NCBI GenBank assembly: GCA_963823495.1
Contig: CAWGLV010000001.1
Coordinates: 1,302,001 to 1,366,000, forward strand
DNA: 64,000 nucleotides
DNA from: DATDAH01 sp963823495
GTDB taxonomy: Bacteria > Actinomycetota > Acidimicrobiia > Acidimicrobiales > DATDAH01
Reading direction: 5' to 3'
Under the pieces are notes generated by a model. The model searched no databases. It was given only the letters and a program-made list of their open reading frames with translations, and had not been told where the DNA came from. The position numbers and the translations under genes were made by a program. Below are positions 8,334-15,876 of the stretch, in pieces (the first letter of the stretch is position 1; every line of letters starts with the position of its first letter).

Positions 8334-8689
8334 CCGATCTCGTCGTCTTCACCGTCATCGACATCGTCCTGCTCATCGCCGGTCTGGCGATCTACCTCTG
8401 GATCGTCGGCGGCCAACTGCAGCGCGTCGCCACCACCCTCGAGGAGTGCTCGGAGATCGTCCAGGAGATCGTGGCCGACGCCGAGAAGATCGGGCCCGGG
8501 GTGGAGAGCATCAACCACACCGGCGGCATCGTGGCCGGCGCCCTGCCCCTGCTCTACGGCATGGCCGAGGACATCGTGGTCGGCGCCACCTACGAGCCCG
8601 CGCCCGACGCCGAGCGCCCGCCGGCCCGCCCCGCCTCGGGCCGCCGCCGCTCCCGGCTCACCGAAGCCGTGGGCTACGACGCCGGCTGA
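8330..8689 (+). CDS. Small single-helix membrane protein 5, last gene of the cox operon
   Basis: The product is 119 residues: a transmembrane helix at about 4-27 (LVVFTVIDIVLLIAGLAIYL), an acidic amphipathic helix (LEECSEIVQEIVADAEKI), a glycine-rich hydrophobic patch at about 65-78 that could touch the membrane, and a proline/arginine-rich tail. The GTG start overlaps the previous stop (GTGA). The operon then ends at the inverted repeat beginning at 8705. Confidence 0.68.
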   Translation: MTDLVVFTVIDIVLLIAGLAIYLWIVGGQLQRVATTLEECSEIVQEIVADAEKIGPGVESINHTGGIVAGALPLLYGMAEDIVVGATYEPAPDAERPPARPASGRRRSRLTEAVGYDAG

Positions 8690-8704
8690 GCCCACCCTGC
8701 CTTG

Positions 8705-8756
8705 CGTTCTGGCGCCTGATTGAGGGGCCAGAGCACCGCAATCAGGCGCCAGAACG
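8705..8756. terminator. Perfect 18-bp inverted repeat between the two convergent cox operons
   Basis: The arms at 8705-8722 and 8739-8756 are exact reverse complements, separated by a 16-nt loop. The repeat lies 15 nt after the last gene of the plus operon and covers the stop codon (8742-8744) of the minus operon, so one hairpin could end transcription from both sides. There is no run of T residues. Part of the right arm is repeated directly at 8761-8772. Confidence 0.65.
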
Positions 8757-9206
8757 ACCCGCGCCAGAACGAGGGGGTCCGGGGTCGCGGGTGGTGGTGA
8801 GGGGGCCGGTGGTGGGGGCGGAGTACTCGCCGATCCACTCGTCCTTCCACGCCGGGTCGAAGTGCTCGGTGTTGCAGCCGGGCCGGTAGACGGCGGTCAG
8901 TTCCTGGGCGATCTGCTGGCGGTGCGAGCGCAGGCCGCCCGGGACCTCGTAGGTGCAGATGAACACCTTCCAGCGGCTCCCGGCCCGCTCGATCCAGCAG
9001 GGCGCCTGGGGGTGGTGGAAGGGGAAGCCCTCGGTGGACAGGTCGTCGCTGTGGCCGATGTAGATCACGGCGTGCTGGTCCGGCTTCTGTTCGGGCTCGG
9101 ACCGGTAGCAGATGGCGTAGACGGCGGGCCGCTCCGGGGCGGTCCAGCCCCCGAGGGCCCGAGGCCCCTCGAAGGGGTAACCGGCCAGGGAGCCGAGGCG
9201 GATCAC
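8742..9206 (-). CDS. GIY-YIG-like small protein at the end of the cox maturation operon
   Basis: The product is 154 residues. The stretch PAVYAICYRSE, then HAVIYIGHSDDL, then LTAVYRPGCNTEH has the spacing of a GIY-YIG nuclease-like fold, including the first two strands and the late Asn-Pro region, though the usual Arg and Glu catalytic residues are not clear. The GTG start overlaps the stop of the 93-residue upstream gene by 4 nt. The C-terminus (RSGAGRSGA) is encoded by the inverted repeat, so the original end may have been altered. A role in CO dehydrogenase assembly is only suggested by position. Confidence 0.55.
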   Translation of the reverse strand: MIRLGSLAGYPFEGPRALGGWTAPERPAVYAICYRSEPEQKPDQHAVIYIGHSDDLSTEGFPFHHPQAPCWIERAGSRWKVFICTYEVPGGLRSHRQQIAQELTAVYRPGCNTEHFDPAWKDEWIGEYSAPTTGPLTTTRDPGPPRSGAGRSGA

Positions 9207-9484
9207 CCCCCACCCCAGTCGTCGTCCTCGCCGATGACCTCGGCCCGGGCGACGGGCCAGTCGGGCAGGCCCGCCTGGCGGGCGGCGACCTCCAGGGCCG
9301 CCACCGCCGCCTCGACCGCGGCCTCCTCGGTCGCCGCCGCGATGACCAGTTGGGCCCCATAGGTCGTGGTCCCGATGCCCGAGGCGATGCCCTGGTGGAC
9401 CGCGACGGCGTCGGCCAGCTCGACGATCTCCTCCCGGGTCAGCACCCGGTCGCCCTCGGCCACGACGGTCACGCTCCAGCGCAC
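9203..9484 (-). CDS. Conserved small hypothetical protein, 93 residues
   Basis: The product begins MRWSVTVVAEGDRVLTREEIVELADAV and continues with an alanine-rich beta-alpha-beta pattern ending in the acidic EVIGEDDDWGGG. The pattern suggests a ferredoxin-like fold, but no family was recognised. GAGAGGA lies upstream of the GTG start. It sits 12 nt after coxE and overlaps the next gene, so it belongs to the same operon. Confidence 0.6.
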   Translation of the reverse strand: MRWSVTVVAEGDRVLTREEIVELADAVAVHQGIASGIGTTTYGAQLVIAAATEEAAVEAAVAALEVAARQAGLPDWPVARAEVIGEDDDWGGG

Positions 9485-9496
9485 GGCTCGATCCTC

Positions 9497-10636
9497 TCAG
9501 CCCAGGGCCGGGAGCCGCTCGACGAAGCGCTCGAGGGCGACCAGGTCGTGGCCCGACAGCAGCTCGTCGACGTGGGGGGCGGCCACCGCCATCCCCAGGG
9601 TGTCGGGCCGCTGCCCGCCCTCGCCCAGGTTCGGGTTGATCCAGACGATCCGGTGGCACAACCGGGCCAGGCGCTCCATCGCCTTGGCCAGGACGTCGGG
9701 GTCGCCGCGGTCGAGGCCGTCCGAGCAGACGACCACGATGCCGCCGCGACAGGTGCCCCGGGCGGCCCAGTCCCGGACGAAGGTGGTCAGGGAGTCCCCG
9801 ATGCGGGTGCCGCCGTCCCAGTCGAAGACCGTCGCCGCGGCCTGCTCGATCGCCTCGTCCGGCCGGCGGCGCTCCAGGGCCCGGGTGATGCGGGTCAGCC
9901 GGGTCCCGAAGCAGAAGACCTCGACCCGGGTGTTGGCCCGCCGGGCCGAGTAGGCGAACTGCAGCAGGTTGCGGGAGTGGTCCGACATGGAGCCGGACAC
10001 GTCGAGGATGAGGATCAGCGGGCGCCGGCGCAGGCGGCGGCGCCGCCAGAACAGGGCGGAGGGCTCCCCGTGGGTGCGCAGGGTCTCCCGGACCGTGCGC
10101 CGCAGGTCGGGGCGGGGGCCGCGCTCTGCTCTGGTGGTGCGTCGGGTGCGGCGCCGGGGCGGGGTGAGGCGGACCTGGGCCATGATCCGCCGCAGCGCCG
10201 CCAGCTCCTCGGGGGTGCAGGCGGCGAAGGACTTCTCGCGCAGGAGCTCGGCATCGGAGGCCATGAGGCCCAGCCGGGCCTCCTCCTCGTCCCGTTGCTC
10301 GGCGTCGGGTCCGGGGTCGGGGATCTGCAGGGTCGACTGCGTGAGGGCCTTGGCCCGGACGGTGCGCCGCAGCGGATCGGCCTCGTCGGCGCCCTCGTCG
10401 AGGTAGAAGCGCCGGAACACCCGGTCATAGGTCGGGATCTGCTCCCGGCGGGTCACCAGGGTGGTCCGGCCGCCCCAGTAGAGGTCGACGACGTCGGTCG
10501 GGTCGAGGGGCTCCATCGCCGCGCAGTAGGTGAGCAGGTCCCCCGATCCCACCGGGATGCCGCCCTCCCGCAGGGCCTGGCCGAAGTCGACCAGCATCCC
10601 GACGAAGGGGGCGTCCTCGACGACGGCCTCAGCCAT
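9497..10636 (-). CDS. coxE: CoxE-like von Willebrand factor A domain protein
   Basis: CoxE works with the AAA+ protein CoxD in maturing the Mo-Cu active site of CO dehydrogenase. The 379-residue product has an N-terminal helical region and a C-terminal VWA domain from about 205 with the metal-ion site DVSGSMS (Asp212). Later Thr and Asp positions appear in GGTRIGDSL and CSDGLDRGD. The start overlaps the end of coxD by 8 nt. Family and context agree, so the assignment is strong. Confidence 0.92.
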   Translation of the reverse strand: MAEAVVEDAPFVGMLVDFGQALREGGIPVGSGDLLTYCAAMEPLDPTDVVDLYWGGRTTLVTRREQIPTYDRVFRRFYLDEGADEADPLRRTVRAKALTQSTLQIPDPGPDAEQRDEEEARLGLMASDAELLREKSFAACTPEELAALRRIMAQVRLTPPRRRTRRTTRAERGPRPDLRRTVRETLRTHGEPSALFWRRRRLRRRPLILILDVSGSMSDHSRNLLQFAYSARRANTRVEVFCFGTRLTRITRALERRRPDEAIEQAAATVFDWDGGTRIGDSLTTFVRDWAARGTCRGGIVVVCSDGLDRGDPDVLAKAMERLARLCHRIVWINPNLGEGGQRPDTLGMAVAAPHVDELLSGHDLVALERFVERLPALG

Positions 10637-11549
10637 CGACGGCGAGCTCGTCGAGGTGGTCCCGGACCACCTCGAGGTCGTCGCGCGCCTTGACCACCGC
10701 GCCCAGGGAGTCCTCCACCGTCGCCCGGTCGAGGTCGTCGACCTCCAGCACGGTGAGGGTCTGGACCCAGTCGATGGTCTCGGCCACCCCCGGCGGCTTG
10801 TCCAGGTCGAGGTCCCGGAGCCGGTTCACGGCGGACACGACCTTGCGGGCCAGGGCCTCGGTGATGCCGGGCAGCCGGGCCAGCACGATCTCCACCTCGC
10901 GCTCGGGGCCCGGGTAGCCGACCCAGTGGTAGAGGCAGCGGCGCTTGAGGGCGTCGTGGAGCTCCCGGGTGCGGTTGGAGGTGAGGACCACGAGGGGGCG
11001 GGTCTCGGCGCCGATGGTGCCGATCTCGGGGATGGTGATCTGGAAGTCCGACAGCAGTTCGAGCAGGAAGGCCTCGAACTCGTCGTCGGCCCGGTCGACC
11101 TCGTCGACCAGCAGCACCGCCCCGTCGCCGGCGCGCACGGCGTCGAGGAGGGGGCGTTCGAGCAGGAACTTGGGGCCGAACAGGGCGTCGACGGCGTCCT
11201 CGTCGGCGAGCTGGTGTTCGGAGAGGGCCCGGATCTGCAGCATCTGGCGGGCGTAGTCCCACTCATAGAGCGCCTGGTTGGTGTCGATGCCCTCGTAGCA
11301 CTGGAGCCGGATCAGCCGGCGCCCCGACACGGTGGCCAGCGCCTTGGCCACCTCGGTCTTGCCCACCCCCACCTCCCCCTCGAGCAGCAGTGGGCGGCCG
11401 AGGGACCAGGCGACGAAGACGGCGGTGGCCAGGCCCCGGTCGGCGAGGTACCCGTCGGTGGCCAGGAGCTCGGTGAGCTCGCGGACACTCCCTGGGCCGG
11501 CACTGCCTGGGCCGGCACTGCTTGGGCCGACGTCTGGGGGTGGGGCCAC
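10629..11549 (-). CDS. coxD: CoxD-like MoxR-family AAA+ ATPase
   Basis: CoxD is the ATPase needed for sulfuration and copper loading of the CO dehydrogenase active site. The 306-residue protein shows Walker A GEVGVGKTE (Lys64), Walker B VLLVDEVDRAD and the sensor region VVLTSNRTRELHDALKRRCLYHW, which is diagnostic of MoxR/CoxD. The N-terminus contains a repeated Ser-Ala-Gly-Pro-Gly encoded by tandem 15-nt units (11491-11520), so the true start may be further inside, for example at the Val before RELTELL. Confidence 0.92.
   Translation of the reverse strand: MAPPPDVGPSSAGPGSAGPGSVRELTELLATDGYLADRGLATAVFVAWSLGRPLLLEGEVGVGKTEVAKALATVSGRRLIRLQCYEGIDTNQALYEWDYARQMLQIRALSEHQLADEDAVDALFGPKFLLERPLLDAVRAGDGAVLLVDEVDRADDEFEAFLLELLSDFQITIPEIGTIGAETRPLVVLTSNRTRELHDALKRRCLYHWVGYPGPEREVEIVLARLPGITEALARKVVSAVNRLRDLDLDKPPGVAETIDWVQTLTVLEVDDLDRATVEDSLGAVVKARDDLEVVRDHLDELAVDG
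11491..11535. repeat. Three tandem 15-nt units in the 5' end of coxD
   Basis: Two exact copies (11491-11505 and 11506-11520) and a degenerate third encode Ser-Ala-Gly-Pro-Gly on the minus strand. This is a likely slippage site that changes the length of a flexible N-terminal extension. Confidence 0.7.
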
Positions 11550-11552
11550 GGA

Positions 11553-11816
11553 CTACCGGTCGTCGTCGGTGTCGGGGCCGAGGACCAGGTCCCGGATCGA
11601 GCCCTCCGAGGTGCTGAGCTTGCCCTCCCGGGCCAGGCGATCCCGCCAGGCCGAGGTCAGGTCGCTGCCCGGCTCGGCCAGGCCGTCGAAGGTGACGTCC
11701 TTCATGTTCCGGCAGGCCTTCGTGGGGCTGACGTCCTCGTCGACGTCGAGCCGCTGGCCCTCGGCGGCCCAGATGGAACGCAGCACCTGGCGTTCGTCGG
11801 TGGCGTCGTCGGTCAT
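11553..11816 (-). CDS. Hypothetical protein of 87 residues in the cox maturation operon
   Basis: The product starts MTDDATDERQVLRSIWAAEG and ends in an acidic tail. It has no membrane segment and the centre (DVSPTKACRNMKDVTF) holds a single cysteine. No family was recognised. The ATG at 11816 is used because upstream codons in frame are low-complexity. It ends 3 nt before the coxD start, so it is coupled to coxD. Confidence 0.6.
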   Translation of the reverse strand: MTDDATDERQVLRSIWAAEGQRLDVDEDVSPTKACRNMKDVTFDGLAEPGSDLTSAWRDRLAREGKLSTSEGSIRDLVLGPDTDDDR

Positions 11817-11910
11817 GGCCTGCCCTCCCGGAGCGGTGGGGTCGGTGGGCCTCCACGGTACCGGGGCGGTGGGGTCGGCCGGGCTCGGCGGGGCGGGACG
11901 CGGCGGCCGT

Positions 11911-12813
11911 TCACGGGCCGGTGGCCAGGGCCTGGGCCAGGATGGACACGGCGATCTCCGGGGGGGTGGTCGCGCCGATGTCGAGTCCGGCGGGGCCGTG
12001 GATCCGCTCGAGGTCGGTGATGCCGCGGTAGGCGAGCCATTCGGCCCGCGCCTGCTGGGTCCGGCGGGAGCCGAGGGCGCCGATGTAGCCCACATCGCCG
12101 TCCAGGGCGGCCGCGAGGACGGGACCGGCGACCTCGAGGTCGTGGGCGATGACCACCAGCTTGTCCATCGGGGCCATCGCCGCGACCAGGCCGGTCCCCG
12201 TGGCGGTGTCGGTGACGGTCCGGACCTGCCAGCCGAGGAGCCCCGCCGCGGCCTCGAGGGCCTCGGCGTGGGGGCCCCCGCCCACGATGACCAGCTTGGG
12301 CACCGGGAAGAGCACGGTCAGGACCCGGTCCTGGTGCACCTGGCTGGCGCTGGCCCCGCGCCCGACGGCCTGGGCCAGGTCTCCGTCGGTCTCGGCCAGG
12401 GCGTCGGTGGTCACGAGGGTCGTGCCCGTGACCCGGTCGCCGTCGACCCGGGTCTCCAAGCCGATCGGCCGGCGGGCCAGGAGGAGGTCCCAGAGCTCGT
12501 CGGGGAGCTGGTCGGCGGGGACCACCAGGCACCGGGCGGTCCCGCCCGAGGGCAGGCCGGCGACCGCGGCCTCGTAGTCGGCCACCTCGAGGGTCACGAA
12601 ACGTCCGGTGTCCCCCATCGGCCCGGCGACGTCGGCCAACTGGTCGTCGAGGCAGCCGGCGAGCAGCGCGCCGACCCGGCCCCCGCCCGGGGTGAGGGCC
12701 ACCGCCTCGGTGGGGTCGCGGTCGCCGAAGCCCTCGGCGTCGACCAGCCACGCCACGTCGACCCGGGTGTCGGCCCGACGGCAGGCGGCGACGGTGAGGG
12801 CGATCTCGTACAC
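11911..12813 (-). CDS. XdhC-family molybdenum cofactor chaperone (CoxF/CoxI-like)
   Basis: XdhC proteins bind the molybdenum cofactor, help its sulfuration and insert it into xanthine-dehydrogenase-like enzymes. The 300 residues include the N-terminal XdhC_CoxI region (GGGRVGALLAGCLDDQL) and the C-terminal Rossmann domain with KLVIVGGGPHAEAL at about 171 and the signature YIGALGSRR followed by GLDIGATTPPEIAVSI. It is the second XdhC in the operon; form I cox loci often have a pair. The GTG start follows the cytidylyltransferase stop by 6 nt. Confidence 0.9.
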   Translation of the reverse strand: MYEIALTVAACRRADTRVDVAWLVDAEGFGDRDPTEAVALTPGGGRVGALLAGCLDDQLADVAGPMGDTGRFVTLEVADYEAAVAGLPSGGTARCLVVPADQLPDELWDLLLARRPIGLETRVDGDRVTGTTLVTTDALAETDGDLAQAVGRGASASQVHQDRVLTVLFPVPKLVIVGGGPHAEALEAAAGLLGWQVRTVTDTATGTGLVAAMAPMDKLVVIAHDLEVAGPVLAAALDGDVGYIGALGSRRTQQARAEWLAYRGITDLERIHGPAGLDIGATTPPEIAVSILAQALATGP

Positions 12814-12819
12814 GGCGGG

Positions 12820-13428
12820 CTAGGCGGGGGCCGCGGCCCGGCACAGGGCTTCGTAGTCGTCCCAGGTGTCGACGTCGAGCGGGATGGTCCGTCCGGGGAG
12901 GGCCATCTCGCGGACGTCGAGGTCGTCCGCCTCCAGCAGCTTCCACACGGCCTTGTCGCCGCGGAGGCGGCGGAGGTCATCGAAGCGCCGGCGGGACAGC
13001 CACAGCGGGTGGCCGGGACCGTCGTCGTACCCGGTGACCACGGCGTCGGGTGGGGTCACCGACCCGGCGACGAGGTCACCCAGGGCCCCGATCTGGCCGG
13101 GGTCGACCCCGGGCTGGTCACCCAGCAGGAGGACGAAGCCGTCGGCGGCGGGATCGATCCGGTCGACGGCGGCCACGATCGACGCGGCGCAGCCCTCTCC
13201 GTGGTCCTCGACCTCCACGACCTCGAAGCCGCCGAGGTCGACTTCGGCCCGGACCGGGGTGGCGGCCCCGCCGAGGGTCACGATCGCCTGGTCGACGCCG
13301 GCGGCGCGGACGACGTCGAGGGTCGCCCCGAGGAGGGTGGTGTCCCGGAAGGGGAGGGTCTGCTTGGGCCGACCGAGTCGGCGCGACGAGCCCGCGGCGA
13401 GGACCACGGCGCTGCGGAACACGCTCAA
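12820..13428 (-). CDS. MocA-like molybdenum cofactor cytidylyltransferase
   Basis: The enzyme adds CMP to molybdopterin to make the cytosine dinucleotide form used by CO dehydrogenase. The 202-residue protein has the NTP-transferase signature AAGSSRRLGRPKQ near residue 10, the aspartate motif LLLGDQPGVD, and GHPLWLSRR typical of MocA/MobA relatives. The TTG at 13428 gives a 4-nt overlap with the upstream stop; a GTG six bases further in is an alternative. Context favours CTP as substrate, though MobA-type GTP use cannot be excluded from sequence. Confidence 0.88.
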   Translation of the reverse strand: MSVFRSAVVLAAGSSRRLGRPKQTLPFRDTTLLGATLDVVRAAGVDQAIVTLGGAATPVRAEVDLGGFEVVEVEDHGEGCAASIVAAVDRIDPAADGFVLLLGDQPGVDPGQIGALGDLVAGSVTPPDAVVTGYDDGPGHPLWLSRRRFDDLRRLRGDKAVWKLLEADDLDVREMALPGRTIPLDVDTWDDYEALCRAAAPA

Positions 13429-14348
13429 CCGGCGGTCTGGTCGGCGAACTGCGCCTGACAGCCCGGGTTGCAGAACCAGACGATGCCGCCGTCCACCTCG
13501 AGGGAGAGGGTCGGCGGGGCGGCGACGACGGTCATGCCGCAGATGGGGTCGACCGCGGTGGGCGGCGGGGTCGCCGGTGCGGCGTCGGCGTCGGGGGCGG
13601 GGTCCTCGCCCGGTGGGGCGACGAGGCCGTCGACCCGGACGGCTCGCACCACCTCGGCCACGATGGACAGAGCGATCTCCTCGGGCGTACGGGCGCCGAT
13701 GTCGAGGCCGACCGGGCTGTGGACCCGGGCCCGCTCGTCGCCCTCCAGGCCGAGCTCGTCGAGGACGGCGGTGCCCCGTCGGTTGCTGGCGACGAGTCCG
13801 ATGAAGCCGACCCCGGCGTCGAGGGCGGCCCGGATGGCCTCGCCCTCCCCGTGCCCGTGGCTGGACACCACCACCGCGAGAGCACCGCCCGGGGCTGCCG
13901 CGGCCTCGTCGGAGCGGACGGCCCGGAAGCCCACCGTCTCGGCCAGCCCCGCCAGCGCGTCGGCGATCGGCGTGTGGCCGACCACGACCATGCGGCGGGG
14001 AGGAAGGTGGGGTGCGAGGAACAACTCGATGGCTCCGCCCGACAGGCAGGGGTTCACGACGGTACGGGCGCCGGGTGCCTCGGGGAAGTCCTCGTCGCCC
14101 TCGGGCAGGATACGCAGCAGCACGGGCTCGCCCGTGTCCAGCGCCTCCAGGGCCATGGCTCGCACCGAGCTCTCGGCACACTGGCCGCCGACGAAGCCCT
14201 CCATGGTCCCGTCCCCCAGGATCAGGGCGGTGGCGCCGGGCCAGGTGGACGTGGGTGGCTGGGCCCGCACCACGGTGGCGTGGACATAGGGCTGGGCGGC
14301 CGCGTCGAGGGCACCCATGCGCTGGGTGAGCCGGGCCCCGGCACTCAT
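13425..14348 (-). CDS. XdhC-family chaperone fused to a C-terminal YHS metal-binding domain
   Basis: The 307-residue product opens with the XdhC N-terminal motif (YVHATVVRAQPPTS, then DGTMEGFVGGQCAESSVR), continues with the Rossmann part (RMVVVGHTPIADAL and GFIGLVASNRR) and ends with a YHS domain: DPICGM, then WFCNPGCQAQF (Cys270, Cys293, Cys297). YHS domains bind metals such as copper. In a locus that builds a Mo-Cu enzyme, this suggests a chaperone that handles both cofactor and copper, which is an inference. The ATG at 14348 matches family starts (MSAGARL). Confidence 0.85.
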   Translation of the reverse strand: MSAGARLTQRMGALDAAAQPYVHATVVRAQPPTSTWPGATALILGDGTMEGFVGGQCAESSVRAMALEALDTGEPVLLRILPEGDEDFPEAPGARTVVNPCLSGGAIELFLAPHLPPRRMVVVGHTPIADALAGLAETVGFRAVRSDEAAAAPGGALAVVVSSHGHGEGEAIRAALDAGVGFIGLVASNRRGTAVLDELGLEGDERARVHSPVGLDIGARTPEEIALSIVAEVVRAVRVDGLVAPPGEDPAPDADAAPATPPPTAVDPICGMTVVAAPPTLSLEVDGGIVWFCNPGCQAQFADQTAG

Positions 14349-14446
14349 CGGCCCCTCGACTTCCCGTGGCGGTCCATCGTCCCCCAACCGGGACCGGTCA
14401 TCTCCCCCGTCGCGGCGACGGTGACCGTGTCCTTGCCTGGTCGCGA

Positions 14447-15301
14447 TCAGCCTAGCGACGGGCCCTCTCCGGGTCTCCGTCCCGGCGACGACCGCCCCGA
14501 GGGGCGTTCCCAGAGGACCGGGAACAGGGGGTGGTCCAGGGGGGCGCCGTCGGCCAGTTCGTCCTCGAGGCCGGGGAAGGGGGGTGAGGTCGTCCAGGGA
14601 CGAGGGGCATGGACCATGTCGTCGCCGAGGAAGCGGACCGAGAGCACCCGCCGCCGAGGACCCGACCCCGGGGCGCCGCCGGCACCGTGGAGCATCAGCA
14701 TGTGGAAGTAGACGGCGTCACCCGGCTCCAGCGCCCAGGCCAGGATCGGGTGGCGGTCGGGGTCCCCTTCGATGTCGGGCAGCTCGGCCAGGGCGCCGTC
14801 GGGGAACCACTTGGCCTCACCGTCGAGGAAGGTGCGAGGCATGTACCAGGGGCCCCGGTGGGAGCCGGCGACCAGTTCGAGGGTCGAGGCCCGGGGCACG
14901 GGGTCGACGGGGAGCCAGAGGCTGACGTTCTGGTCGCCGGCGACGTTGTAGTAGGGCAGGTCCTGGTGCCAGGGGGTGCGCTGCTGGGTGCCGGGCTCCT
15001 TGACCAGGACGTGGTCGTGGAACAACCGCACCGTCGTGGCCCCCATCAGCTCGCCGGCGACGGCCGCGGCGGGGGAGTCACGGATGAAGGCCTCCAGGGC
15101 CGGGATCCGGTCCCAGGAGCGGAAGTCCTCGACGAAGGCCCCGTCCTCGGGATGGCTGGCCCGTTTGGCCAGCGGTGAGAGGTCGGCCAGGTTGGCCTCG
15201 ATCGCGGCCCGGGCCAGCGCGATGTCGGCGGGGGAGAAGGCCCCGCGCACGCAGACCGCACCGTCCCGCTCGAAGTCACCCTCGATCTGCACTGCCCCCA
15301 T
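14447..15301 (-). CDS. Phytanoyl-CoA dioxygenase (PhyH) family protein
   Basis: PhyH proteins are Fe(II)/2-oxoglutarate oxygenases that hydroxylate lipids or small metabolites. The 284 residues contain the iron facial triad: His112 and Asp114 in WHQDLPY and a distal His205 in LMLHGAGG, followed by an Arg-rich strand (RRRVLSVRF) that binds 2-oxoglutarate. The substrate cannot be read from sequence. The gene lies 98 nt upstream of the XdhC-YHS gene on the same strand but is probably a separate unit. Confidence 0.88.
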   Translation of the reverse strand: MGAVQIEGDFERDGAVCVRGAFSPADIALARAAIEANLADLSPLAKRASHPEDGAFVEDFRSWDRIPALEAFIRDSPAAAVAGELMGATTVRLFHDHVLVKEPGTQQRTPWHQDLPYYNVAGDQNVSLWLPVDPVPRASTLELVAGSHRGPWYMPRTFLDGEAKWFPDGALAELPDIEGDPDRHPILAWALEPGDAVYFHMLMLHGAGGAPGSGPRRRVLSVRFLGDDMVHAPRPWTTSPPFPGLEDELADGAPLDHPLFPVLWERPSGRSSPGRRPGEGPSLG

Positions 15302-15355
15302 CCTCGCCCAGGATGCTCGTGGGTCGCCGAATCGCCGACCACTCGCCGGCCGGGA

Positions 15356-15664
15356 TCAGAACGCCAGCAGGCCCCGGAGCACGATCCCGCACCCGAGCAC
15401 GCCCAACAGGCGCCGCCACGGGTTCACCCCTCGAATCAGCTCGTCGACGGCCCACCAGCCGAGCGCGACCAGGGCCACGACCCGCAGCGCGGTGAAGGCC
15501 TCGCTGTCGTCCGGTGCGAACCACCGGGCGACGACGGTGCCCAGGAAGATCCACAACGGCGGGTTCGGGAACTGGGCGATGGTGATCCCGCCGGTCGCCC
15601 GGTCCCGGAACACCCAGTCCACCGCCCGTGCCGCCCGCCCGGCGGAGGCGGCGTCGTCGGGCAC
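15356..15664 (-). CDS. Small membrane protein of unknown function
   Basis: The product is 102 residues with two or three hydrophobic segments: PPLWIFLGTVVARWF, ALRVVALVALGWWAVDELI and LLGVLGCGIVLRGLL. No family was recognised. The GTG start is inferred because coding quality drops upstream of 15664. It lies 54 nt upstream of the PhyH gene in the same direction. Confidence 0.55.
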   Translation of the reverse strand: MPDDAASAGRAARAVDWVFRDRATGGITIAQFPNPPLWIFLGTVVARWFAPDDSEAFTALRVVALVALGWWAVDELIRGVNPWRRLLGVLGCGIVLRGLLAF

Positions 15665-15750
15665 GGGGCGAAGTGTGCCACCGCTCGCCCGGGTGCGATC
15701 GCCGGTCGCGGGTACGGTGAGCTTCGCCCGCGACCGGAAGAGGTGTGCTG

Positions 15751-15876
15751 ATGAACCCGACCGATGTCCTCGCCCAGTCCCAGGACGTGGCCCGCCGTGT
15801 GTTGGCCGATGTGACCGCCGATCAGCTCGAGCGCGACACCCCCTGTGGCGAGTGGCAGGATCGACGGCCGCGATGA
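15751..15876 (+). pseudogene. Truncated 5' copy of a TIGR03086-type maleylpyruvate isomerase-like gene
   Basis: The first 36 codons (TDVLAQSQDVAR, VLADVTADQLE, TPCGEW) match the start of the intact gene at 43028, and the matching ribosome binding region (GAAGAGGTGTG) is also conserved. After codon 36 similarity stops and a stop codon follows at once. The fragment overlaps the next gene's start. It is best read as a remnant left by duplication and deletion. Confidence 0.75.

Noticed and set aside
12109..12145. Possible tRNA-like or hairpin-rich GC segment
   Set aside because: No cloverleaf with conserved T-loop or anticodon arm could be drawn; no tRNA was seen anywhere in the window.
9350..13458. 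Long plus-strand frames opposite coxE, coxD and the XdhC genes
   Set aside because: All overlap well-supported minus-strand genes and show low-complexity shadow composition.
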